The position numbers were made by a program, and so were the translations under genes. 64,000 bases of DNA from Mycobacterium sp. 852014-52450_SCH5900713 (GTDB lineage Bacteria; Actinomycetota; Actinomycetes; Mycobacteriales; Mycobacteriaceae), in NCBI RefSeq assembly GCF_001667075.1, contig NZ_LZIL01000032.1, positions 208,558 to 272,557 on the forward strand, written 5' to 3'. Every line of letters begins with the position of its first letter. Within the stretch, counting starts at the first letter, position 1. Below the pieces are notes generated by a model that was not told the DNA's origin, did no database searches, and saw only the letters and a list, made by a program, of their open reading frames with translations. Shown here in pieces: positions 26,819-34,695 of this stretch.

Positions 26819-27556
26819 ATGACCCAAATCGCAATCGTGACCTATCCGGGATTCACCGCGCTCGACATGATCGGCCCCTATGAGGTGCTGCGCAATCTGC
26901 CGGACGCCGAGGTGCGGTTCGTCTGGCACGAGCCCGGGCCGATCACCGCGGACTCCGCTGTGCTGGTCATCGGGGCCACCCACGCACTGGCCGAAACACC
27001 CTCGCCCGACGTGGTTCTGGTGCCGGGCGGCCCGTCGACCCCGGTGCATGCCCGCGACGAGGCGCTGCTGGACTGGCTGCGCCGGGCGCATCGGACCGCC
27101 CGATGGACGACGTCGGTGTGCTCCGGGTCGGTGATCCTGGCGGCGGCCGGACTTCTCGAAGGGCGGCGGGCCACGTCGCACTGGCTGACCATTCCCGCGC
27201 TGAAGGCCTTTGGCGCTGTCCCGGTGGCCGACGAACGCGTCGTGCATGAAGGCGACATCGTCACGAGCGCGGGCGTCTCCGCGGGACTCGATCTCGCGTT
27301 CTGGCTGGCCGCGCAGATCGGCGGCGAAAGCCGCGCCAAGGCAATCCAACTCGCGCTCGAATACGATCCGCAGCCGCCGTTCGATTCCGGCCACATGTCC
27401 AAGGCGTCGGCCGCCACGAAGGCGGCTGCGACCGCGCTGCTGTCCAGGGAGAGTGTGAAGCCGGCCAACGTGAAGGCGGCCACGATGCTGGCGTGGGAGG
27501 AGGCGTTGGCGGCCGTGCGGTCGCGGCGGCGGGGGCGACAGCCGGTGACCAGTTAG
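26819..27556 (+). CDS. DJ-1/PfpI family protein (isonitrile hydratase-like)
   Basis: A 245-aa DJ-1/PfpI-fold enzyme. It keeps the nucleophile C101 in TTSVCSGSVILAAAGLL and the partner acid E22 in MIGPYEVLRNLP, the arrangement seen in isonitrile hydratase-like members. Those hydrate isocyanides; others are glyoxalase III or protease-like, and the substrate here is unknown. The C-terminal tail (SRRRGRQPVTS) is basic and variable. It is encoded right after a regulator whose N-terminal domain belongs to the same fold, a typical pairing. Confidence 0.85.
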   Translation: MTQIAIVTYPGFTALDMIGPYEVLRNLPDAEVRFVWHEPGPITADSAVLVIGATHALAETPSPDVVLVPGGPSTPVHARDEALLDWLRRAHRTARWTTSVCSGSVILAAAGLLEGRRATSHWLTIPALKAFGAVPVADERVVHEGDIVTSAGVSAGLDLAFWLAAQIGGESRAKAIQLALEYDPQPPFDSGHMSKASAATKAAATALLSRESVKPANVKAATMLAWEEALAAVRSRRRGRQPVTS

Positions 27557-28033
27557 TCAGGCGCCCGGCTGCAGGATTTCGTCGGACTCGAGCCGGCCGC
27601 CGGCCTGTAGCCAGGCGGCCACCACACCGGGCGCGTCCCGGTTGGGGTTGTAGATGTCCTCCTCGCTGGAGAACAGTCCGTCCCCGGCATAGACCAGCCG
27701 GGTCCAGTTCGGAAACCAGAAGGGTTCACCCTTGGGGTCCGTCGGATGGTCGAGCAGATTCTTGATCATCACGACGACCGCGTCGTTGTCCTCGTCGTAG
27801 GCGGTCCAGTCGGACGGAAATCGCATGTGCGGGAACGGTGCCATGACGGCGACGATCCAGTCCCGCACTGCCTCGCGGCCATGGAACACCCCGTAGTGAT
27901 GTTCGGTGTAGACGACATCCTCGGTGAAGAGATCGGCGAAAGGTCGCCAGTCGCCCGACGCGCTGCACCCCTCCACTACCCGCGTGTAGTTCTCGACGGC
28001 TTGCTCGATTTCTGCCCTGGTGAATTTGCCCAT
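27557..28033 (-). CDS. SnoaL-like (NTF2-fold) protein
   Basis: A 158-aa NTF2-like protein. It starts MGKFTRAEIEQAVENYTRVVEGCSASGDW and has the typical WRPFADLFTEDVVYTEHHYG and HGREAVRDWIVAVM segments. Members are polyketide cyclases, ketosteroid isomerases, dehydratases or ligand-binding proteins. The two acidic residues of ketosteroid isomerase are not clearly present. It is divergent from an SDR gene and shares a promoter region with it. Its stop codon abuts that of the convergent DJ-1 gene. Confidence 0.8.
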   Translation of the reverse strand: MGKFTRAEIEQAVENYTRVVEGCSASGDWRPFADLFTEDVVYTEHHYGVFHGREAVRDWIVAVMAPFPHMRFPSDWTAYDEDNDAVVVMIKNLLDHPTDPKGEPFWFPNWTRLVYAGDGLFSSEEDIYNPNRDAPGVVAAWLQAGGRLESDEILQPGA

Positions 28034-28044
28034 GGCGGACACAC

Positions 28045-28058
28045 TAGAACGTGTTTCG
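28045..28058. promoter_or_regulatory. KstR-like operator in divergent promoter
   Basis: TAGAACGTGTTTCG matches the KstR consensus TnnAACnnGTTnnA at all fixed positions except the last A. KstR represses cholesterol and steroid catabolic genes. The site lies between the divergent SnoaL-like and SDR genes, 11 bases from the former's start and 33 bases from the latter's. The function is inferred from the sequence match. Confidence 0.4.
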
Positions 28059-28091
28059 GTTAGAGGAAGCTCGTCTGGATAGGGATATGGC

Positions 28092-28862
28092 ATGAACGTC
28101 TTGAAGTTGTTTGATCTGCGCGGCAAGCGGGCGCTGGTGACTGGGGCATCCAGCGGCATCGGCAAGAAAGTGGCGCAGGCATATCTGCAAGCGGGTGCCG
28201 ACGTGGCCATCGCGGCGCGGCGAGCCGAGGGTCTGGAACAGGTGGCCCGGGAGATCGCGGCGGACGGCGACGGCAAGGTCGTGCCCGTCGCCTGCGACGT
28301 GACCCGACCCGATCAAGTCACCGAGATGCTGGAGCGGGTGACCGCGGAGTTGGGCGGCGTCGACATCGCGGTGTGCAACGCCGGCATCATCACGGTCAAC
28401 GGGATGCTGGACATGTCGCTCGAAGAGTTCGAACGCATCCAAACCACCAATGTGACAGGCGTTTTCCTCACGGCGCAAGCGGCGGCCAGGGTCATGGTCC
28501 GGCAGGGCCGGGGCGGCGCCATCATCACGACGGCCTCCATGTCGGGCCACATCATCAACGTGCCGCAGCAAGTGGGCCACTACTGCACGTCCAAGGCGGC
28601 GGTGATTCACCTGACCAAGGCCATGGCCGTGGAGTTGGCCCCGCACAATATTCGGGTCAACAGCGTCAGCCCGGGTTACATCCTGACCGAACTCGTAGAG
28701 CCGATGACGGAGTATCACCGGTTGTGGGAGCCGAAGATTCCGCTCGGGCGGATCGGCCGGCCCGAAGAACTGACCGGCCTGTACCTCTACCTGGCGAGCG
28801 ACGCTTCCAGCTATATGACCGGTTCGGACGTCGTGATCGACGGCGGATACACCTGCCCGTAG
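28092..28862 (+). CDS. short-chain dehydrogenase/reductase (SDR)
   Basis: Classical SDR of 256 aa. The cofactor loop is TGASSGIG (17-24), the NAG motif is CNAGII (95-100), and the catalytic triad is S149, Y164 and K168 in GHYCTSKAA. ARR at residues 41-43 after strand 2 suggests NADP(H) preference. Start ATG at 28092 is preceded by AGGGATATGGC. It is divergent from the SnoaL-like gene, and the KstR-like site between them suggests a steroid- or lipid-linked role, unproven. Confidence 0.9.
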   Translation: MNVLKLFDLRGKRALVTGASSGIGKKVAQAYLQAGADVAIAARRAEGLEQVAREIAADGDGKVVPVACDVTRPDQVTEMLERVTAELGGVDIAVCNAGIITVNGMLDMSLEEFERIQTTNVTGVFLTAQAAARVMVRQGRGGAIITTASMSGHIINVPQQVGHYCTSKAAVIHLTKAMAVELAPHNIRVNSVSPGYILTELVEPMTEYHRLWEPKIPLGRIGRPEELTGLYLYLASDASSYMTGSDVVIDGGYTCP

Positions 28863-28863
28863 C

Positions 28864-29637
28864 TCATGCGACGACGATGCGGCGGCCGAAACGGGCTCGC
28901 ACACCGGGCGAGAAGAGCGCGCGCAACGGCTCGCCGGCGCGCCGAACCATGCTGGCCGCCACCAGGTCGTCGTGGAGCTCGACGATGTCGGCCGCGTACA
29001 GCGGCCAGGTCTCGTGTTCGTTCGGTACCCACCAGGTGCGGCCGGCCGTGCGGGTGTGCGCACCCCATCGGGCCGTCAGCCAGATTTCCAGCGGTGTCGG
29101 TTTCACCGGCGCGCCGATGGCGACCTCGATCCGGCTGCGCAGACCGCGGCGGGGCCACCGCCGCACGCTGTCGTACGTGACGCGGTCGCCGTGCCGGTTC
29201 GTCCGCATTTTCGCCCAGGTGTAGGGAACGCCGAGGCCGACGCGGGTGACGGGCACGACCGCGAGCCGCGCCGTTGCCAGCGACCGGAACAGCACACCGT
29301 GCCGGCCGGCGTCGTCGACCGAATACAGCCGGACGTTTGTCTCCGGGAAGCTGCCGAAGTACGGAAGTCGCAGCACGGAGCCGACTTTGGTGCTGCCCAT
29401 GACGAACGAGACCAACCCGACGTAGGTCATCCCGTCGGCGAAGACGTCGGGCCGGGTGCCGGGCGGGTACATCGTCTCGACGGTGTCGGGCCGCACCGGC
29501 CAGTGGATGAAGGTCAGTTCACGCCAGCACTGATCGAAGGTGACGGGACCGCGAAGCGGCGGCGGGGTGAGCGGGTATCCCTCGAGCCCCCGGCCGCCGC
29601 CCGGTTCGGGCGTCGGCGACTCGGGAGTCGCGGTCAT
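28864..29637 (-). CDS. DUF2071 family protein (acetoacetate-decarboxylase-like fold)
   Basis: A 257-aa protein of the DUF2071/YqjF family. It has LTFIHWPVRPDTVETMYPPGTRPD, the GMTYVGLVSFVMG strand, FPETNVRLYSVDDAGRHGVLF, and the terminal region PLYAADIVELHDDLVAA. Family function is not established. Its ATG overlaps the stop of the next upstream gene (ATGA), so the two are translationally linked. It is convergent with the SDR gene, 1 base apart. Confidence 0.8.
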   Translation of the reverse strand: MTATPESPTPEPGGGRGLEGYPLTPPPLRGPVTFDQCWRELTFIHWPVRPDTVETMYPPGTRPDVFADGMTYVGLVSFVMGSTKVGSVLRLPYFGSFPETNVRLYSVDDAGRHGVLFRSLATARLAVVPVTRVGLGVPYTWAKMRTNRHGDRVTYDSVRRWPRRGLRSRIEVAIGAPVKPTPLEIWLTARWGAHTRTAGRTWWVPNEHETWPLYAADIVELHDDLVAASMVRRAGEPLRALFSPGVRARFGRRIVVA

Positions 29638-30290
29638 CCCTCCAACTCCCCGAAGACCTTTCGTTCGATGCCGGCTTGCGTGGTGGCCGGCAAGACGACG
29701 AGCCCCTCGAGTTCCTGGCGCGCCAACTCATAGGCCTGCCGGCGTTCCTGCCCTGTCGCGGCGGAATCCGCCGCGACCCGTAGCAGGTTCTGAGCGCGCG
29801 CGATCCGCTGCTGGTCCGCTCGAGAGAAGTCGCTGCGCCGCCTGCGTATCGCTTCCGTCTCGGCGGCGTGGAAGGCGGTCAGGTAGTCCTCGACGGCGGT
29901 CCGGTACTGCGCGGCCGTTTCGCGGTCGTCGAGGAGGTCTTCGGCTTTGGCGGGGCGCAGGAAGTCCGCTCGGAGCTTGGCTTTGTGGAAGGCGACCGTG
30001 AGCGGGTCGCGCATGTCCGTCATGAGCGGAAAGTCGAGCAACTTGGCGACGTCGAGTTCGTATTCGAGCCAGCGCGCGTCGGTGCGGCTGTGCTCCTCGA
30101 GGACGCGGCGCAGCGACCGCCACTGGGCGATGTGGTTGTCGGCGGTGTCCGGTGATTCCGTCCGATCGATCTGCGGCGGTGGTTCGGCCGGCCGGCGGTT
30201 GGCGCTGAATGCGCGCACCGCGGCGATGGTGGCCCCAGCCAGGGGCAGGATGACGATCAACAGCTCCGCCAACCGGATGAGTAAACCCAC
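29634..30290 (-). CDS. single-pass membrane-anchored hypothetical protein
   Basis: A 218-aa protein with one N-terminal hydrophobic segment (LLIRLAELLIVILPLAGATI) followed by a charged, largely helical cytoplasmic-type domain with many Arg/Glu (AQWRSLRRVLEEHSR, ADFLRPAKAEDLLDD, RRRRSDFSRADQQRIARAQ). No family was recognised beyond the general actinobacterial type. GTG at 30290 is used because the frame upstream is GC-rich, lacks a hydrophobic start and would bury the membrane segment. It overlaps the DUF2071 gene by 4 bases. Confidence 0.65.
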   Translation of the reverse strand: MGLLIRLAELLIVILPLAGATIAAVRAFSANRRPAEPPPQIDRTESPDTADNHIAQWRSLRRVLEEHSRTDARWLEYELDVAKLLDFPLMTDMRDPLTVAFHKAKLRADFLRPAKAEDLLDDRETAAQYRTAVEDYLTAFHAAETEAIRRRRSDFSRADQQRIARAQNLLRVAADSAATGQERRQAYELARQELEGLVVLPATTQAGIERKVFGELEG

Positions 30291-30408
30291 ACGGCCAGGA
30301 TGCCACCCGCGGCCGGCCAAGACGGACGTCGAACGCGGGGACCGAGGACGAATCCAGTGCCGGGCCCGTACACAGGGCCCACAGTCGGCGACCCAGGGAG
30401 CGGCGATG

Positions 30409-31641
30409 TCACGTCTGCGGTCGCACCCCGAGGACGTCGCGAAACAACGCCTGCCGCAAGGCGAGTTCGCGCGGGTCACTCCACAGGTGAAAACCCAGCC
30501 GGTTCATCACGTAGGCGAAGCCGACGCCGGTGTCCGGGTCGGCGCAGCCGAAAGAGCCGCCGAAGCCGGGAGTCCCGAAGGCCCGGCCCGAAGAGCCGAA
30601 GGCAAAGTGCGGCACGGGTTTACAGAAGCCGAGGGAATACTCCACGTCGACATTCATCACCTTGTCGCGAACGCCCCGGCTCGGCGAGAGCGCCGGTGCC
30701 GCCAGAGCTTCGACGGTGTCGCCGCCGAGGCCGAGCTCGGCTCCCCCGGTTGCCGCGCTGCCATATATGCGCGCCACCGACCGGGCGGTGCCGATGCCGT
30801 TGGCCGACGGGATCTCGACCGTCCGAACGTCCTCGCGGTTGTAGTCGCCGTTGAACGGGTTGACGCCCCGCGGGACCGCGATCGCGCGGGCGGTCAGGCC
30901 GACCGGGTTGAGCGAGGCAGCCACGAATCCCCGGGGCATGACGTTCAAATGCAGCAGCGTTTCGGGGCGAACCCAGTTGTGGATGTGCGCGACCCGCTCA
31001 CGGTTGACCGAATCCGGCAGGCCGATGTGCAGGTCGAGCCCGAGCGGCCGGACGATCTCGTCGGCCATGAAGCGGCCCAGCGTGCGGCCGGCCGGGTCCG
31101 TCCGGCGGATCAGCTCGGATTCGTACCAGCCCAGCGTGATCGCGTGGTAACCGTGCCGCGAACCCGGTCGCCACGCCGGCGCCTGGGCCGCCAGGATGGG
31201 CGAGAGCCTGGCCGGGTCGGCGACGTCAACCAGCGCCGGCTTCGGTTTGAGCGCGTACAGCCCGGCCTGATGCCCCAGGAGTTGGCGGACCGTCACGTCG
31301 CCCTTGCCCGCCCGCGCGAATTCCGGCCAGTAATCGGCCACCCTGGCGTCATAGGAGATGAGTCCGCGGGACACCGCGACGGCCACGACCAGGGCGGCGA
31401 CCCCTTTGGTCGTGGAGAACATGTTGACCATGGTGTCGGCCCGCCAGGGTTGTCTCGCCAACCCGTTCCGGTAGCCGCCCCACAGGTCGACGACCTTGAC
31501 CCCGTCGCGGTAGACGGCGACGGCCGCGCCGACTTCCGCGCCGTCGCGGAAACTGGCGCGGAAGGCGTCGGCGACCTTTCCGTAGCCGGCGTCCACGTCG
31601 CCGCCGATCAGGTCCGCCGACACCGCAACCTTGAGCACCAT
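30409..31641 (-). CDS. class C beta-lactamase-fold serine hydrolase (esterase-type)
   Basis: A 410-aa member of the serine-hydrolase/esterase EstB-LipE group, with the penicillin-binding-protein-like motif SxxK as FSTTKGVAAL (nucleophile Ser). The second motif Y-x-A appears in the GYHAITLGW block. There is no signal peptide, so it is probably cytoplasmic and acts on esters or lipids rather than beta-lactams. ATG at 31641 is chosen: a GGAGG lies 7 bases upstream, while GTG at 31647 has a spacing of one base. It lies 76 bases downstream of the fatty-acyl-AMP ligase gene on the same strand. Confidence 0.85.
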   Translation of the reverse strand: MVLKVAVSADLIGGDVDAGYGKVADAFRASFRDGAEVGAAVAVYRDGVKVVDLWGGYRNGLARQPWRADTMVNMFSTTKGVAALVVAVAVSRGLISYDARVADYWPEFARAGKGDVTVRQLLGHQAGLYALKPKPALVDVADPARLSPILAAQAPAWRPGSRHGYHAITLGWYESELIRRTDPAGRTLGRFMADEIVRPLGLDLHIGLPDSVNRERVAHIHNWVRPETLLHLNVMPRGFVAASLNPVGLTARAIAVPRGVNPFNGDYNREDVRTVEIPSANGIGTARSVARIYGSAATGGAELGLGGDTVEALAAPALSPSRGVRDKVMNVDVEYSLGFCKPVPHFAFGSSGRAFGTPGFGGSFGCADPDTGVGFAYVMNRLGFHLWSDPRELALRQALFRDVLGVRPQT

Positions 31642-31717
31642 CGTCACGCCTCCGAAAGGAGACTAAGCCAGCGCCGGACGCGAGCAGCGCTTTTCGGGCC
31701 GTCTCAGCCCGGCCGGG

Positions 31718-33553
31718 TCAGTGGCCACCCAGGCTGCCGTTCAGGTACTGGGCGCGGCAGGCCCGCCGCGCCAGCTTGCCGCTGGTGGTGCGCGGAATGG
31801 CGCCGGCCGGCAGGAAACACACCTCGGCGACCGGCAGCCCGTGGCGTCGCAGGACCGCGGCGCCGATGGCCTCGATGGCCGGCCGCGGGTCGGCGCGGCT
31901 GGTGCCCGTCGCCCGCTCGGCGATGATCACCAGTCGCTGTTCGGTATCCTCGCCGGGCACGTCGAAGGCGGTCACGTATCCGCGCCGCACCAGGGGGGAC
32001 GCTTCGGCGACGGTCGCCTCGATGTCCTGTGGGTAGTGGTTGCGGCCGCCGATGGTGACCATGTCGACGATCCGGCCGGTGACGTACAGCTCGCCGTCGA
32101 GATAGGTACCCAAGTCCCCGGTCCGCAGCCACGGGCCATCGAGCACCGAGCCCTCGGCGTGGCTGCCGTCGGCGAATCGCGATCGCAACCGGGCGCCGAA
32201 CGCTCGCCCGGTTTCGCCGGGCAGTCCCCAGTAGCCCCCGCCGACGTTTTTGCCCTGCACCCAGATCTCGCCGACCTGACCGTCGGGCAGTTCCGTCCCG
32301 GTGGTCGGGTCGACGATGACGGCCCATTCGCTGCGGCCCACCTGGCCGCAGGAGACCTGCGCCACGGCCTCGGGGTCGCCCGCCGCAACCCGCACCGCGC
32401 GGCCGGCGCCCAGCTCCTCGCGGTGGAAGTAGGCGGCGGTCGCCTCCGCGGCGGGCGCGATGGTCGCAACGAACAGGGTGGCCTCCGCGATGCCGTATGA
32501 CGGCTTGAACGCGGTCGGCGGCAATCCGTACGGGGAGAACGCCTTGTTGAACGCCGTGATCGCCTCGATGCGGACGGGTTCGGACCCGATGATCAGCACC
32601 ACGTTGCTCAGGTCGACATCGTCGCCCGGCGCGGGCAGTCCCCGCTGGGCGGTCCATTCGTAGGCGAAGTTCGGCGCCGCGGTGACTGCCCGGCCCGTCT
32701 GGGCCGACAATGCCTTGATCCAGCGCAGCGGCCTGCGGACGAACGCGGCGGGCGACATCAGCGTGGAGTGCCCGCCGTATACCGCCGGGAAGCCGATCAT
32801 CGATAGCCCCATGTCGTGGTAGAGCGGCAACCAGCTCACGCCGTGCGTGTTGCGGTCAAGCAGGTCAATGGAAAGGATCATCTGCACGAGGTTGGTGCCG
32901 ACCGCCCGGTGCGTGATCTCGACGCCGACCGGGGGCCGCGTCGAACCCGACGTGTACTGCAGGTGAGAGATGTCGTCATGGCGTAACTCATTGGGGGCGA
33001 ATGAATCCCGCGCCGAGTCGGGGATCTCGTCGATCACGATGACCCGTGGCCGGTGCCGTTGCGGGAGGGTGCTCAGAAAATCCTCGACCGCGTTCCTGGC
33101 CGCCGATGTGGTCAACACGGCCGTCGGCTGCGAATCGCGCAGCGCAGTGTCCAGGCGTTCGGCGTGGCCGGGCAACTCGGGCGCGAACAGCGGCACCGCA
33201 ATGGTTCCGGCCTTGATCGCGGCATAGAACCCCATCACGTAGTCGAGGCTCTGCGGCGCCAGGACCGCGACTCGATCGCCATGGCCGGCGGCCTGTTGGA
33301 CGCGCGCGCCGATGGCTTCCAGCCGGACACCGAACTGGTTCCACGTCACCTCTTCGACATGGCCGTCGGCCGAACGGTTGTAGTCCAGGAAGCGGTACGC
33401 CACGGCGTCACCGACATTGGCGATGTTGCGATCGACGAGCGAGATCAGCGTGACGTCGGGCGGCACCAGGATGTTGCCCGCGGCATCCAGGCAGTCCTCG
33501 ATCTCGAGCAGGCCGGGGACGGGCCTGGTGTGCTGCCGCGAAACGAACTCCAT
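31718..33553 (-). CDS. fatty-acyl-AMP ligase (FAAL, FadD family)
   Basis: Adenylate-forming enzyme of 611 aa that activates a long-chain acid as acyl-AMP, normally for loading onto a polyketide synthase. The P-loop is TSGSTRPPVG (201-210), followed by the FAAL-type GVEITHRAVGTNL. Later blocks are WLPLYHDMGLSMIG, FKPSYGIAEATLFVA, LRTGDLG and RTTSGKLARRACR with the catalytic Lys. No PKS or acyl carrier protein is adjacent, so it is an orphan in this window. ATG at 33553 fits a leaderless transcript; the longer frame to 33790 is rejected. A serine hydrolase gene lies downstream. Confidence 0.92.
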   Translation of the reverse strand: MEFVSRQHTRPVPGLLEIEDCLDAAGNILVPPDVTLISLVDRNIANVGDAVAYRFLDYNRSADGHVEEVTWNQFGVRLEAIGARVQQAAGHGDRVAVLAPQSLDYVMGFYAAIKAGTIAVPLFAPELPGHAERLDTALRDSQPTAVLTTSAARNAVEDFLSTLPQRHRPRVIVIDEIPDSARDSFAPNELRHDDISHLQYTSGSTRPPVGVEITHRAVGTNLVQMILSIDLLDRNTHGVSWLPLYHDMGLSMIGFPAVYGGHSTLMSPAAFVRRPLRWIKALSAQTGRAVTAAPNFAYEWTAQRGLPAPGDDVDLSNVVLIIGSEPVRIEAITAFNKAFSPYGLPPTAFKPSYGIAEATLFVATIAPAAEATAAYFHREELGAGRAVRVAAGDPEAVAQVSCGQVGRSEWAVIVDPTTGTELPDGQVGEIWVQGKNVGGGYWGLPGETGRAFGARLRSRFADGSHAEGSVLDGPWLRTGDLGTYLDGELYVTGRIVDMVTIGGRNHYPQDIEATVAEASPLVRRGYVTAFDVPGEDTEQRLVIIAERATGTSRADPRPAIEAIGAAVLRRHGLPVAEVCFLPAGAIPRTTSGKLARRACRAQYLNGSLGGH

Positions 33554-33565
33554 GGCCCTACTGTA
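33554..33565 (-). promoter_or_regulatory. predicted leaderless -10 of the FAAL gene
   Basis: On the minus strand TACAGT (33565-33560) is followed by six bases and then the ATG at 33553. The predicted transcription start therefore coincides with the start codon. No good -35 box is seen. Leaderless transcripts are common in mycobacteria. Confidence 0.4.
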
Positions 33566-33768
33566 GGCAAGGGGATGCCGCAGCAGCCGCGCCGCGAAGA
33601 GTTGTCGGGACGCCCCGCGCGAAGGGCTTTCGGAGGGAATCGAATTCGCCAGTCGGCGCCGGCCCGTCGGCGACCGTTGTGCGCCCTCGTCACGGTGACC
33701 ACGGCGTGGGCGGTAGCCTACGCGCGAGCGGCGTGCAGGGTCGTCGATGATCGCACCGGGAGTTGGCC

Positions 33769-34236
33769 ATGTCAGGCAGGACGTTTTCATTCGAGATCAA
33801 CCGCACCAGCACCGCGCCCGCCGCGACGCTGTTCCGGCTCGTGACCGACGGCGCCAACTGGTCGAAGTGGGCCAAGCCCATCGTCGTTCACTCGAGCTGG
33901 GCCCGGCAGGGCGATCCCGCGCCCGGCGGAATCGGGGCCGTCCGCAAGGTGGGGATGTGGCCGGTGCTGGTGCAGGAGGAGACCGTCGAGTACGAGCAGG
34001 ACCGCCGGCACGCCTACAAGCTCGTCGGCCCCCCGACTCCGGCCAAGGATTACTCGGGCGAGGTGGTCTTCACGCCGAACCCGGCGGGCGGAACCGACAT
34101 CCGCTGGACCGGCTCGTTCACCGAGGGAGTGCGCGGGACGGGCCCGGTGATGCGGGCCGCCATGGGCGGAGCGGTTCGGTTCTTCGCCGGCCGGCTGGTG
34201 AAGGCCGCCGAGCGGGAATCGAACGCCGGGCGGTAG
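33769..34236 (+). CDS. SRPBCC family protein
   Basis: A 155-aa START/polyketide-cyclase-fold protein (SRPBCC). It opens MSGRTFSFEINRTSTAPAATLFRLVTDGANWSKW and has the typical GIGAVRKVG, EETVEYEQDRRHAYKL and GTDIRWTGSF strands and a long C-terminal helix. Ligand unknown. ATG at 33769; an upstream TTG at 33763 is in frame. It is divergent from the FAAL gene with 215 bases between. Confidence 0.8.
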   Translation: MSGRTFSFEINRTSTAPAATLFRLVTDGANWSKWAKPIVVHSSWARQGDPAPGGIGAVRKVGMWPVLVQEETVEYEQDRRHAYKLVGPPTPAKDYSGEVVFTPNPAGGTDIRWTGSFTEGVRGTGPVMRAAMGGAVRFFAGRLVKAAERESNAGR

Positions 34237-34288
34237 CACCGGGCGCATGACGGCCGCGGGAGGCGGCCGCCGCGCTTTCAGGCAGGGT

Positions 34289-34624
34289 CTACGGGTTGTT
34301 GGCCTGTTGCTCGTCCAGCTGAGCCTGCTGCATGCTCTGCTCGAACTGCTGCTGGGCCTGTTCGTTCTGTTGTTCCGCCTGCTGCATGGACTGTTGCAGT
34401 TGCTGCTGGGCGAGCTGCTGCTGCAGTTGGGCTTCGTCGTCGCCGTCATCGGCGGCAAAGCCGCCGGAGAAGTTGGGCGGTGTCTGGGGCGATACGGCCA
34501 CGTCGGTCAGGCGCACCGGTCCCTGCGCCGTGCCGAGGAGGGAGAGCAGGGCGACGGCCGCGGCTCCCGCGAGAAGGAGCCGCACCATTCGTCGCCGGCG
34601 GTGGTCAGGGGCGCGGGTAGTCAT
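34289..34624 (-). CDS. exported glutamine-rich coiled-coil protein
   Basis: A 111-aa protein with a basic start, one hydrophobic segment (RLLLAGAAAVALLSLLG) that is a signal peptide or anchor, and a short linker. From residue 65 it has a C-terminal coil composed almost only of Gln, Ala, Glu, Met and Leu (AQLQQQLAQQQLQQSMQQ and on). The strong CAG/CTG codon bias in the repeat makes the other strand look leucine/cysteine-rich. No family known. It may self-associate; function unknown. Confidence 0.6.
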   Translation of the reverse strand: MTTRAPDHRRRRMVRLLLAGAAAVALLSLLGTAQGPVRLTDVAVSPQTPPNFSGGFAADDGDDEAQLQQQLAQQQLQQSMQQAEQQNEQAQQQFEQSMQQAQLDEQQANNP

Positions 34625-34695
34625 CTTTCAGTTATGCGCCGAGACCCTAGCTACCGCCTGGGCGGCGGCTGTTCGGCGAATATGAAGTCCGCCCG

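Noticed and set aside
31718..33553. Polyketide-lipid locus
   Set aside because: Only a FAAL is present; no PKS, acyl carrier or MmpL gene lies within reach in the window.
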